A stretch of 64,000 nucleotides of DNA from Paraphysoderma sedebokerense (lineage: Eukaryota > Blastocladiomycota > Physodermatomycetes > Physodermatales > Physodermataceae), in contig JAHLJZ010000036.1 in NCBI GenBank assembly GCA_025602915.1, positions 162,304 through 226,303 on the forward strand. The letters are read 5' to 3'. A program made the position numbers and the translations under genes. Positions 34,001-45,676 of the stretch are shown here, piece after piece. The first letter of the stretch is position 1, and each line of letters starts with the position of its first letter. The notes under the pieces are model-generated. The model was not told the DNA's origin. It was given only the letters and a program-made list of their open reading frames with translations, and ran no database searches.

Positions 34001-34759
34001 GTGCTAAGGAAACTCTCGTCGGGTTTCCGCATAGATAATCCAAACAGTAAGCCGTCTCCGAACAGATTATCCTTGATTAATTCAAAACGGAGGCGATAGA
34101 AGACGGTTAACATCATCCTCGGCAGAAAACGAGTATCATTACGCTTTTCCTCACCTCGTTGCATTTTTTTCCACAGCATCGGCCGACGAATTGATCGGAA
34201 TCCCAGTGTAAGCAAAAGTTGGTTCCATCCAATCTGAACGATTGTAGCCAGCGCACGTATTGGGCACGAACACTCTGGCTTGAATATTAGTGAATCTTGG
34301 AGTCATATGTTCGTACTTTGCGGATTCCTTGACCATCGTAAAATTCAACCATCTATTTGACGGTGCGAAAATAATAAAATCTATTTCTCCGGCACCGTAT
34401 TCTGCCAATCCAAGAAAAATCATTGGAGAATAGTATATCGTCGTCATGAGTACTGTTATGATCACAACGACGATGAACACAACAGAGAATCCTAGTATGT
34501 ATTGGCCTTTATTCCGAGTCGCTTCTCTCCACGCTTGAGAACTGGTTAATCGGAGGTACTTCAGATTTGAGAATATATTTTGGCATCTTGTCATCAGTGA
34601 TCGAGACCGAGCCGACGGTTTTGGGTCAGAAAGAGGTTCGTAAAGTTGAGTTTTATCGTCCGTTGATTTCGTACCATCATCGTAGGAAGCTTTATCTTTT
34701 GGTGGCATCAACGGAACGGTAGGAGAGGTGGGTGAAATAGGAGATTGCAGAATCAGCAT
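31006..34759 (-). CDS. large FtsX-like permease
   Basis: Exons 34759-34155, 34071-33663, 33614-33132, 33052-32382, 32314-31468, 31384-31277, 31206-31006; 1,107 residues, all joins in phase. A cytosolic N-terminus of about 85 residues precedes one helix (YILGFSVVFIVVVIITVLM) and a large extracytosolic region. A three-helix FtsX unit follows (SLVILVLGGLGVFLIYSLLM, then ETKTYELGIFRMVG, VFLAILMGVLVPVLSSILP). A second half repeats the layout: helix, extracytosolic region, then a final FtsX unit with TKEIGIMRSLGLNRF. The ExGIxRxxG-type motif before helices is the MacB/LolC hallmark. No ABC ATPase is nearby. Its role in eukaryotes is unknown; lipid or protein movement at a membrane is inferred from bacterial relatives. 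A paralog starts at the left edge of the window. Confidence 0.88.
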
Positions 34760-35050
34760 CTTTCAAGTTCGAGATGTCGAGTGGCGAAATATGGATGTAA
34801 AGAAATGCGAAGCAGGAGGTCGACAATCAGAAGCGAGGGAAGGACATATGTTGTCTACTATAGATATTTTGTCGACGAATACATCAATCTCCAGACTTTG
34901 CAACCGATTTATCAGGGATGATGGATTGGTAATAGACAGGTGATGATGATGTGAATGCCTTTGCCGAAAAACGCGACCAATGCGTTCCTCCTGCCAATGC
35001 CACTTTCGGTGAGAGCGTCCTTTTCAGAGTTCAAATCACAACCTGCCATA

Positions 35051-35431
35051 TTATCTTTTTTGATTATTCTGGAGATTGCTTAATACTTTGATGCCCTTTA
35101 TATCATTTATTACTGTTCGTACGGGTGACTTGAGTTTACATGGTCTTGAAGCTCCCAAGGGATTTATTGCTACAGCTTCATGAAACATAATTCTCCACAT
35201 CGTCTCAACTATCCAATATAGCAATGTTTTGAACCATTCAGTATTCTCATAACATGTGAACAATTTATGAGACAAAAAATGTGCTCTAACATACAAATGA
35301 TTAATGATACGTTGAGGGACTGGTGGCGGATAGATAGTCTGATGATTAGGTGAAAGAGGATGGCCGTGAAGAATAAGAGCGACAAAGAGAGCAAACACTA
35401 TTACGGGAATCCCTACTGTCGATAGCTTCAT
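35051..35431 (-). CDS. unknown small membrane-anchored or secreted protein
   Basis: Frame of 126 residues starting at an ATG followed by a strong hydrophobic leader (LSTVGIPVIVFALFVALIL). The remainder has His/Tyr/Trp-rich segments (NTEWFKTLLYWIVETMWRI) and a basic C-terminus. No family recognised. An upstream in-frame ATG at 35575 would add a His/Arg-rich extension that hides the leader, so the inner start is preferred. It lies on the same strand as its neighbours and does not overlap them, but support is modest. Confidence 0.45.
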   Translation of the reverse strand: MKLSTVGIPVIVFALFVALILHGHPLSPNHQTIYPPPVPQRIINHLYVRAHFLSHKLFTCYENTEWFKTLLYWIVETMWRIMFHEAVAINPLGASRPCKLKSPVRTVINDIKGIKVLSNLQNNQKR

Positions 35432-35617
35432 TGGGACAATTAGGTGCAAGCGGAAAGCAAAGGGCTGGGACTTGAGTGGAGAGTGGAGGACAAGAAAGTT
35501 GATAGGAGAATGATAATGAGAGTGGCGGCGGGGTCGAATAAGAGTGAAGGTGTTTGAAAGTGTTAAATGAGTCAAGAAATGCTGCTAAACATTTTAATCA
35601 GAGAAATGTGGTGGAAA

Positions 35618-37496
35618 TTATGCGCGTCGCTTGGCAGCTCTTGGATCTTCGCCTTCAGATTGCGGAGGTGGCGGTCGTTTTCGTGGTCTTATTTAGTACA
35701 AAAAAAAAGGAGTCAAGTGAGTGATGAATCCAGAAACGCGGAGGTAGGATATAGAATAATTAGTTACAATTCATAATCGTAATCAATAAGCGGACTTTTC
35801 TGTCCCTCTGGAGGCTTTTGAGATGGTGGCGGCGGTCGCATCGGCGGTCGCCCCATGGGAGGTCGAAAACCTGAAAGTGAACGTAAGGTTAGAGGTCACA
35901 TAGAGCTACTATAGAGCAGACTTAGCGATGTTAAGCAACAGCGCATGATAATTACCATCCTCGCCGTAATACCTAATGCAACAAGAAGAAAAATAGAAAA
36001 CCGAGTGAGTAATGAGAACGTCTAGGACAACCGTCATGAAAGGAAAAGAAAGTGATTTAATAATCATACCCTGGAGGGGGGCGCATCATGGGACCTCGCA
36101 TCATTGGCGGTCTATTGCCCCATGGACCGGGACGAGGTGGACCGTACATCCTGCCCATATGGGGACCAGGGGGTCCTTGATGCATTCGAGGGTCGGGTGG
36201 ACCACGGAAGGGCGGATAAGACCCTTGCGGCATACCAGTCGGCATTTCCTGTGAAAGAGAACGATGCGGTCAGAAATGGCTTCACGAAAGTGATAGTGAC
36301 AACAGAAATACAGATGTTCAATACATACAGGCCGATATCCCTGAGGTGGATAATCCCTGTATTGATCACCATCCGAAGGCGGCGGTCTTTGCGGGGGAAA
36401 TCCTCGTTCGTACGGCCCTGGCCGGTTTGGAGGGGATGCCGCAGCCTGCGCCTTCTGCTGTTCTTCTTGTTCTATCTGCATGGGTCGCAAAAGTTGGTGT
36501 TAGACTTAGAATCGTCGAACTAACCCTCTAGGGGAGTCGAACGATACCTTTTTCTCTGAGTATTCCTCTCTGATCGCCTTCTGCCTTGCTATATACACTT
36601 TCCATGTATGCTCTGTAAATCCATAATTAAAATAGTCGGTGATATCAGCTCCGGGTTTCCTCCATGGCTTATCTTCAAACGAATCAATATCGAGATCTAA
36701 CAAAGAAGTTCCTTCATAAGACGCAACGGCGTTGACATCAACTCCTCCTGAGGGAGCTGGCGCAGAAGGGGTAACAGTAACCGATTCTGGTGTAGCCTCT
36801 GTTGTTGCAGACGGACCAGATTCAGCGGATTGTTGGGATCCTACAACGGAAGAACCATCATTTTGTTAAATCGCGAAATTCCACACATGAGATGGCGATG
36901 TATATAACATTTCGGATATAACGTCTAACAATACCTCTTCTAGCATGAGTGGCCTGTTTTCCTCCAATTTTGAAACTAACCAAATTGGGCCTATGAATCA
37001 AATAACGGGAAAATCGCACGCAACCGACAATAGTTTTTAGCGACTGTTCGAACTGACTGGATTTTGAAAATCATTCAACATACTTTTGAGCAGACGCTGG
37101 CGGAGTTGCGTTATCATCATCTAATATAATATCGATATCCTAATTGTGATATTGTCATCGTTTTGATCGAATGACATTGTCAGATTGAGATAACTTTGAG
37201 GATCCAAACAAAAAGCAGAGCCAAACAAGTTATGATGAATAAGTACTAACCGAATCACTGCTTTCGTCGTCATCACTTGCTTCCATTTCACCTTCCTCTG
37301 TTGTTGATGAGCCATTCTCTGGGCCTGCTGAGTCTACGGAGGCTTGTTCTGAAGCCGCATCCAAATCTTGCGGGGTAGAGACGTCTTCGGAGAGATTAGA
37401 TACCTCATCTCCGAGGGACGGAGGAGTCGATTTTGATTCTGTATCTTTGTCTCCATAGAGAAAATCGTCAATATCGTCATCTTCCAAGGATGCCAT
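35618..37496 (-). CDS. FIP1: pre-mRNA 3'-end processing factor Fip1
   Basis: Subunit of the cleavage and polyadenylation factor that tethers poly(A) polymerase. Nine exons: 37496-37251, 37139-37084, 36990-36935, 36840-36548, 36475-36329, 36248-36070, 35972-35956 (17 nt), 35870-35768, 35687-35618; 388 residues. The acidic N-terminus ([16 protein letters not shown]) is followed by the diagnostic Fip1 motif: [20 protein letters not shown] then [14 protein letters not shown]. The C-terminal half is Pro/Gly/Arg-rich with many PP and MRPP repeats, ending in a basic AAKRRA tail. The final exon was added because a donor overlapping the apparent stop (GAATT|GTAACT) joins in frame to a basic extension; if not spliced, the protein ends YDYEL. 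Confidence 0.93.
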
Positions 37497-38082
37497 TTTA
37501 AGTCTACAACAACAGAGGATGTAAATGCGTAGAATTGGAGAATGCTTTCTATGGCTTCAACTCGAACTCGTGCACAGTCGTAAAGCGGGCCGACCCGACG
37601 AGCCAGCCACTACTATTGTCTCTCCGAGAATGAGGGGCCTTTCTGTATACCTGTTTAACTATTTCTCACACTATCCACTTCTTCTTGCAATCGAATTTAT
37701 TGTCTACTAACATTATTGATTTACTTTTATCTGCTTGCTTTGCCAGTCCACAGTGGCATCGATCCAAATGATGGAGCAGAGCAAAGAGGATCAACCTCGA
37801 TTCTATTCCAACATCAGAGGCTGAATTGCTTTTGGGACTGTATCCACAGAAAAAGAGTATCCCTGATATGAATTGATATACAACGGTGATCTATACATAT
37901 CCAGTGTGGATGACCTCGTTCACGCGTTCACAGCCACACCAAGTGCGTTCACAGATCCCTCGTTCTGTTCCTCCATCGAGTTTCCATTTGAGATCATTCG
38001 CTCAGCAGAGAGGGAACCTCACAGACTTGCTAGCAGCGACCAAGCATATCTATTAATTAACTGCACAAGTCTGACCTCAAAG
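37497..38082. promoter_or_regulatory. divergent intergenic region, FIP1 / YCG1
   Basis: 586 bp between opposed starts. An open frame leads into the condensin start from 37873, but its residues are not conserved-looking; I treat it as 5' untranslated sequence. Confidence 0.45.
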
Positions 38083-41000
38083 ATGGCAAAGACAACTCTC
38101 TCGCCCTCCGTTCGCATCGCGACCATCTTCCAAGAAGCCCAAAAGTCAAAAACAGGGCATCGCAAACTATTCAACAATATGAGAAGAGTTCACGAGGAAT
38201 TAGTCAAGTCCGGAAATGAGAGAGAATTCGTAAAAGCTTTTGTTCTCTGTATTTGCAAAGTGCTGGCTGTAAAGAAGAAGGATCAAACAGTCAATCGCGT
38301 TGTTGATTTCATCTCTGGCTATGTGCATTTCTCAACCGAAAAAGGTACTGTGAATGCTAGTTGTTCCAATTACTGTAGAATCTTAAATCGCTAGGGACTA
38401 AACTATGGCCTATGATCATGTTAAAAACAGATACTCCTCACGACGAATCATCCAATGTCGACGAAAACGAAACTCTATCTTCGCGCTTATCCGGCTACCT
38501 CATTACCTTTTTACTGAAAGGAATCGCTGCCAAGGATAAAGTTACCCGACTCCGAGTTTGCCAGCTGATTGGATTGATTATTGATACTTGCCACAGTATG
38601 GAGTATGTCTTCGCTGTTCCTAATTGCTCGAAAACTTTATCAAGACGCGTGTGGCTGAGAAGGGAAACTTACATCTTTGACGGAATCGTTGCATAGTGAC
38701 GACATATTCCTGGAATTGAAAACTCGATTATTTGAACGCTTGAAGGACAAAGAACCTAGTGTCAGAAGCCAGGCCATAGCCGCTCTGGGACAGCTTGCGG
38801 TATATGAGATTGCAATGATTCGTGACTTAGCTACCGCACCAGTTCTAATTTGCTTGAGATTTAGACCGCCGACGATGAAGAAAGTAGCAAAGCAGTATAT
38901 AACAAGTTCATTGAATTGCTTCAATACGATACGAGCTCGTACGTGTCGTCACGCTGTTCTCTCACTATGTCCATCATCTCACTGTTTTCCGTTAACTTTA
39001 GCGAGGTCCGGAAGGCAGCATTAGCGAGTTTAGAGCACAACCGATATACGTTGAAATTCATTGTAGAACGAGCGCGAGACGCTGATGCAAATATTCGCCG
39101 AGCGGTGTACAAAAAATCAATGCAAGAAGTCGGCGATTTTCGATATTTACCGAAAGAGGATAGAAATAATTTATTGAAATGGGGTTTGGCCGAACGGTAC
39201 AAAGCTTCTTTCAGACTATGGCTGCAAGTTTTGCGAGCTAATCTAGAACTATTGATAGTGACGCAACTGTGAGAAAAGCCTGCGCAGAGATGTTGACAGA
39301 AAACTGGTTGAAAATCTGCAACAACAATCTCATCGACGTGAGTCTGACGCTACTTCAACACTTTTAACATTCATCGGTTTAACAATGTGATCCCAGTTTC
39401 TTATCAATCTGAACGTATTTGACGGAACGATTGCTGAAGATGCCTTAAAAGCCTGCCTTTCCACCGACTATTCAATACAGCTAGAGTTTAGCGGTACAGT
39501 TCAATTCCACTTACATTGCTGCTACGCCGTGACTGATAAAACATAAATCCAACAGACATGTTTTGGGAGAATCTGACACCCGAGACTGCGCTCCTGATGA
39601 GAACTTATTGCGAACATACCGCAGAAAAGGTTTGTAACTGAAAAGTATTCTTCTCTTACATTATCTTGTTAAACCTAATCATCTTAATGGGATTGCCCTT
39701 ACATTGTATAGGACATCGAAGCGGCCACCAATATATTACCGGAAGTTGCCCGCTATGCGTATTACCTTCAAAAGTACTGTAACGAGATGTTCCTCGCAGA
39801 GGCTGAAAAAGAAATGGACCGGCTTTCATTCATCGTCAAACAGTTGCTTAAATTAGCGGCTTTATTAGATTTTTCTGATGAATTAGGAAGGAGAAAGATG
39901 TTCACTTTATTGCGTACGCTTTGCCTACACTTCCCTTCTCCTTTTTCCAGATGGATATCGAAAGCTGATGACTCCTCTTTATTAGGAGAAATGCTGATCT
40001 CGCCCGATTTATCAGAAGAACATATTCCCGAGATCGTGCATCTTTTCCGTAAAACATCCGTCAATGAAAGGGATTTTGCCAGGTTTCTAGATTATAGTAT
40101 GTTATCTACTGTCGACCAGCTTTAACCATTCTTTCCGTCGATAGAGTCATTATAGAAATGGTTACAGATATACGTGATAATGATACAAACAAACAGTCGT
40201 TGAGAAGCGTTTGTAACAATTTTTTACAGGTTTTACTACTTGTCGTTGATTTTAATATGTGTTACTTACTAGGATATGGCAACAATAGAACGCCGTGTGT
40301 CGGCGTTGGGGCTTCAGGATACGGGATCATCAGATCAAGATTCCGAGGAAGCGCAGGTTGAGAGAATTCTTCGAATTTTAAAGAGCTTAATCATTATTCG
40401 ATCTATGTTGGAAAATAACGAAGAGGTATTGTATTGCTGTACATTTTTTATATATACAGTTGACCCTAACTATGGCTGATTATTGTTTTCAACAGCATCT
40501 CCGAGACATGACTCAAATGACTGGAATTCTAAATGAGCTTATTATTCCAAGTTTAAATTTGGATGAACCCGTTCGTGAAACTGCGCTTGCTTGCTTAGGA
40601 TTGTGTTCGATCAGTTCTAAGGTTAGTAAAAGTCTCGTCAACTTATTAGCCGCTTGTGTTGGCTAAATCGCTTTATGGTATTCTGACTGAATTCCTCGAC
40701 TGTCTTTTTGTGTATATGTTTTTATTTGGATTCTTTAGGAACTGGCCGCACAGAACTTGAACTTGTTTTTGCATTCCATAACACACGATCAATTGTCAAC
40801 CCGCATCACCAGTTTGAAGGTTCGTTTCTTCAATTCGCATAGCGGCTCCCTCCGTGTTAACTAACCCGCTTCAACTTAAATTTTAGATTCTTGTAGACTT
40901 AATCATGGTCCATGGTCTCGATAACTTGGCGTCGAACTCTGAGCAAAATGATCAAAATATTGTTTGTTCATTCCCTTTCCATTCATCCCTTCTCAAAGGA

Positions 41001-42404
41001 ACGATCCACTGATTGAAAGAACATTAGGATAAGAATCAGCATGTCTTTGATATTCTTATTTGGGCTCTTGACCAAAAGAATGCAGAACTATTAACCGCAG
41101 CGACTGAAGGTTGTGCGAAATTAATTAATTGTAAAGCCATTGACAATGAAAGGGTACCATGTACTTCTTCCCTTATTTTCCAGTATGAGTACGAACTGAC
41201 CTCCCATTTTATTTTCTTGATGAAACAACAGATTCTTCAAAAATTGGTTATACTTTACTTCCATCCCATGACTTCCCGCTGTCATCGCCTTAGACAGTGT
41301 CTCGCGTATTTCTTGACATCGTTTGGCTACGTGAGCACGAAAAATAGGCAAAGCTTGCGCAAAGTATGTGCAACTGCACCTTATATTCTTTCTTGGGCAT
41401 TTCATTCCGTACTAACGTCCTTGCCGTTTGCGCAGCTATTCGTTTCAACATTTCTTGAGTTGGCTAGAATATCTCAATACTATCAAAGTTTAGAGAAAAA
41501 AGATGGCATGATATCCATTTTACAAATCGGTCAACAAATGATTGATTGGACCGATCCCGCTCAAAATAGAGAGTACGTTGCTGCTTATCTTCTGGATGAT
41601 AATTCCATAACGCAGTATTCACTAACTCTGATTTGAAAATAAGTCAAAACAATGAGGAAGACCGTACCGTTCATAATGAGCTTTGTCAAGATCTAGTGCA
41701 AATTGCTCCATCGCAAAATTCTGGTTTGTGCCTGCTTCTGTTCGGTTCAAGCCATATAAATTTTCTCTAACTTCGTCGTCGGCTCTTCTGCATTTACATG
41801 ATAATCAATTATCAGTCGTGTTAAAAACAATCATTCAGTTGCTTCCTAAATTGAATTTGGTCAAATCGAATCATATCAGAACTATCAAAGTTGGTTGTGA
41901 GAGGTTGATACAGGTAAATCTCGGAAATTTTCTACGTGATGTCTTTTGACAAATCAGCTTAACTGTCAACTTACAAATCCTTTATTTTTGGCGACAGTTG
42001 ACCTCCGATACACCGACTTTAAATGCTTTGAAAAAGTTTGTGGCAGGTTTGGCAAAGTTTGTGATTGTCGATGATGATGAGGAAGAAGATGACGAAGATA
42101 TCGATGTTGACAAGGAAGAAGAGGGTTTGTGCTTTTTTTTCATGTCACATAGCAGATACGGAAACGGGTGATTGATGATACAAATTTCTTTTTTCGCCAT
42201 CTTTTTCTCAGTCGCTCCAACTGTTCCGGCAGTAAGGTATTATTATCGTTTTTTTTTATTCCTTTAAATATCCTCTCACTAACCGAATATATTCCAACAA
42301 TGCTTGAATTGATTAGAAAATCAAAATTACAACAAATAGCCAAAGAAATAGATGATCTTTTATCCGATGGCAACGAAGATGAGGAGATGGACGAAGAGGA
42401 TTAA
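38083..42404 (+). CDS. YCG1: condensin complex HEAT subunit CAP-G (Ycg1/Cnd3)
   Basis: Non-SMC condensin subunit that binds DNA and drives mitotic chromosome compaction. 23 exons; 884 residues, close to S. pombe Cnd3. Exons: 38083-38344, 38431-38602, 38697-38799, 38865-38938, 39002-39196, 39259-39337, 39397-39493, 39556-39629, 39712-39913, 39986-40082, 40145-40229, 40273-40425, 40496-40621, 40739-40819, 40887-40961, 41028-41153, 41232-41330, 41436-41572, 41644-41723, 41816-41913, 41998-42124, 42212-42236 (25 nt), 42317-42404. Recognisable HEAT-repeat signatures: IFQEAQKSKTGHRKLFN, LFERLKDKEPSVRSQAI, SSEVRKAALASLEHN, DIEAATNILPEVARYAYYL, PVRETALACLGLCSI and MTSRCHRLRQCLAYF. The C-terminus is acidic (EEEDDEDIDVD, ending EEMDEED). 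All junctions keep the frame. Confidence 0.92.
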
Positions 42405-42796
42405 CTAAATGACTTAGAAAACCTAAATCTAGTTTTAACCTAACCAATCGCATTACATGGCCGTTTTATAAGTAAATTAAAACTGTGGAAGGATTGTACA
42501 TACATTTCATTCATTTCTTTCGCCTTGAAAGACATAATTAAACATACAAGTCAAGTTTTTGTATTTTCATTGATAAATATCTCGAATGAACAAAATATTT
42601 TTTTACGATGCAATTTGCAATGAAATGCTAACGAATTACCGAGGTCTAAGAGATCTCGCTATTGTTTAGAACGGATGATGTTATTAGATTAAAAACAGCG
42701 GACACGGCATATATTAGTCATCTATATTCAATTGCTATCTGTATGGAATCAATATAATTTACAAATCTGGAAATATTAGAAGATTCATCCGCCAAA
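42405..42796. other. convergent intergenic, no gene seen
   Basis: AT-rich shared 3' region of YCG1 (+) and the following minus-strand gene. Confidence 0.5.
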
Positions 42797-45289
42797 CTAC
42801 AGTAACTTTTGATTTCCCTCGTCAATGAAAGCAAGGCAAAGATGTCCTGCATCATGTGAATTTGAAGGTGTAACATCTACCACCTTCACAATTCTACGTT
42901 CATGTTGATGCATACCGTCTTCCCCGCTGGCAGAAAATTCATATAACTGTCGCGCAGTTTCCGGTGTCGGTCCCATAGCCAGCAACGCCATTGGACCGAT
43001 ATCAATCAACCTAATTTTCGATGTCAGAACACGGAATGCGCCAACAAATCCAACGATACCAGCTAATGCTAATTGAACATATACGACCACCCATCTATTG
43101 ACGACACAGATAAATCTGTCTTCTGTTTCTAGCTCAAATGAGATCCCATCTGGAACAGAATTCACCTCGCTAAAACCAACTGACACACGATTGATGAACT
43201 TTTCTATAAAAACAGACTCGTCCTTTTCGGTCTGTAGTAGGCGTGAATAGGGAAAATCAAGCCAGGCATGAGACGGGATAGGTACTCCCTTGCCGTCGTA
43301 ACCAACGTTCGCGTATTGACCTTGTACAGAGGCAATAGCGTCTACTTTGCCACCATAAACGAGAGCGAGAGTGTAATTGTTATCGTTTGCACCGACAAAC
43401 CCGCAATCCGGACAGGAAGGCAAAAGAGGTTTTAAGTTTGTACTGTTACCGGCGGTGAAGATCAATCGTGTGTCACGCTCTAATGTAATCGATGCGTCCT
43501 CCCATTTGTCCTGCTTTGGCAATGCGTTGGCAGTGAGTGTATAAATGCGGGCGGTGACGTTGCAAACCATGTAACCGTATAAAGATCCCCCATCTTGAGA
43601 TGTGCTGTTTCCTCCATATTGCCATAATGTCGCTGACCAATTTAACTCCCCTGGCGTTGAAGTCGGTTCAGGAATATCTGCTATTAAAGCCCGGAGTGAA
43701 GTGGTAAAGAATATCTTGTCACGAATATATCGATCCGAGAAAAAAACATTCGAGGGTTTTGCTGTTTGTCTGTTGCATTGAATACGACCACCTATGAAGC
43801 CTGACTTTTTGATTCGACGAACATAAGCAGCGAATGAAGAAGGAGGAGGTAGGAAACCAGAGAAACCATCTGGAGCCTGGAAACCATCCGACATTTTCAT
43901 GGTCTTTGAAGCTGCAATGCCTTCGAAACGACTTCTGACACTTTGAGACGAAACAGCGAGACATCCTGCACCGCAAACTGTACCAGCAAATAAAGACTGT
44001 TCCGGAGCATCAATACGGGATGCGGTGGTCACTCTGCCGACTATCCCATCGACTGTATAACTCATGCGGGACCATGTACCAAGACTAACGGCAATGAACC
44101 CGGTGCAGAGTAGCCAAATACCAACAGTGCCTGATCGAAACATCTGTACTACTTGAGGAAAATCCGACAGGTAAGGCCAGGAAGCTAAATCCTTGAAAAG
44201 TATCCCCTCTCCAAAAATTAAAGCACGGCTGTGCATCTGCGAAACGTATTTCCGTATTCCTGCCCACAATAACGCTACAGTTAATGTCGCCAATACAGCT
44301 CCCAGTGTCTGAACCAGAGCCAGCGTTATCGAAACACCTTCTGTGCGGCATAAATCCACAATCAATTTACTTTCAATCAAAGCGGCAAGAAATGCTACCC
44401 CAACACAGGGTGCTAGCCACAGAAGTGACCATAGAAGACGAGTCCCAATCCCCATTGGAGTGCTGATATTGCGCTTAAAGTGACAATCATTTCGTTCGGG
44501 ACTTGTTCCGATGTTGCCGACTGTGATGTCAGTCATGAGTGATTCATTCTTTTCAGCAAAAACGGCCGGATCATTAGCTAAAATTTCTCCAATTGGAGGA
44601 TTTCGTGATGGTAGTTGAGAGGCCTGGAAGGCTAGAGGATTGGCAGCAACGTCGAGTTCGTATAGTGGTTTCTTTGCTACAATCTAACGGTAAGGCAAGT
44701 ATATATAGAATCAGTAATCACATAATAAACCGGGAAATGGCAGGGGTCCGGAATCAGCAAAATTGATACAGACCTCTGCGACCGCAAGTTGCTGCGAGAG
44801 TTGCTGAGCAAGAATCTGAGCTTGATCCGTTGAAGAATTCCAACAGCGGCAAACAAAATCCAGCACTTCCTTATCACTCAAGGCGGAGCCAATACTCACA
44901 TCTATATCAACAAATCCAGCAATTTGGAAGGCCGCGGCGATATCCTTCTGCGTTTTCAATGGTGCCAACTGAGTTCCGGCTGGCACAGGATCACCTATGA
45001 AAATCAACTCTTTTAGATGGAGGAATCCACCAGGACGAAGGACGAACGCATATCTGTTCAAAATGGATGGAGAGTGAGGAAAGGCGGGAATAATAGTGCC
45101 AGAAAGTATGATGTCGTAGGAGGAAGGGCTGAACGGAATGGAATCTAATCGGCCTAGCTGCTCAAAAGTGATTGATCCAGCATAGACGGCACCGAGAGAG
45201 TTCTTAACAATCTGCAATTGTTCTTCCGGAATAAAACAACTTTCGACCACAAGAACTGAAGAATTTGCGTCGTTTGATTCAGCAAACAT
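42797..45289 (-). CDS. anamorsin/Dre2 N-terminal domain fused to a four-helix membrane protein
   Basis: Exons 45289-44774 and 44683-42797 (intron 90 nt, donor GTCTGT) give 800 residues. Residues 1-182 match the methyltransferase-like N-domain of anamorsin: SYDIILSGTIIPAF, FVLRPGGFLHLKE, and, completed only by splicing, VAEIVAKKPLYEL like the family strand ITGKKPNFEVG. The usual linker and C-terminal CIAPIN1 domain with its two Cys clusters are absent. Instead an intronless stretch carries helices near 254-278, 288-314, 350-372 and 701-725, with a large extracytosolic loop bearing many N-x-S/T sites between the third and fourth. This layout recalls fungal DUF3176-type proteins. An alternative is two genes: unspliced, the first would stop after 192 residues and the second would start at 44536 with 579 residues. 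The in-frame join and completed beta-strand favour one transcript. Confidence 0.65.
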
Positions 45290-45676
45290 ATTGGGACTGC
45301 AAATCGAACAAATGCTAATGAGGATGGAGCACAGAGATGTCAGGGATTGTTAAGGCCGCCAGAAATCTGAAGCATACACAGGCCCCCGCAAAAATTGTGA
45401 CACCGTGACATTCCGCACTCTGATGCGTATTCACTTGGCGTCGTGCCAATCTAACTTCCATCAATATTCTGTGCGTTGATTCCTAATTCTAGAGATAAAA
45501 AAAAGAATCGAAAGGCCCAATCACACTTTCACAATAATGAGCGACGTCATCGTTTATATTTAGAATAGATCTGCCCCACCTTCCTGCGTGCACGCCTGTG
45601 CACCTTGCACCGCCACATTACAGCAAATTTTAATTCACACATAGCCTAGCTAAGCTTTATGTCCATCATCTCAAAT
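45290..45676. other. intergenic, no gene seen
   Basis: Upstream of the Dre2-like gene and downstream of URC4. Nothing recognised. Confidence 0.5.
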
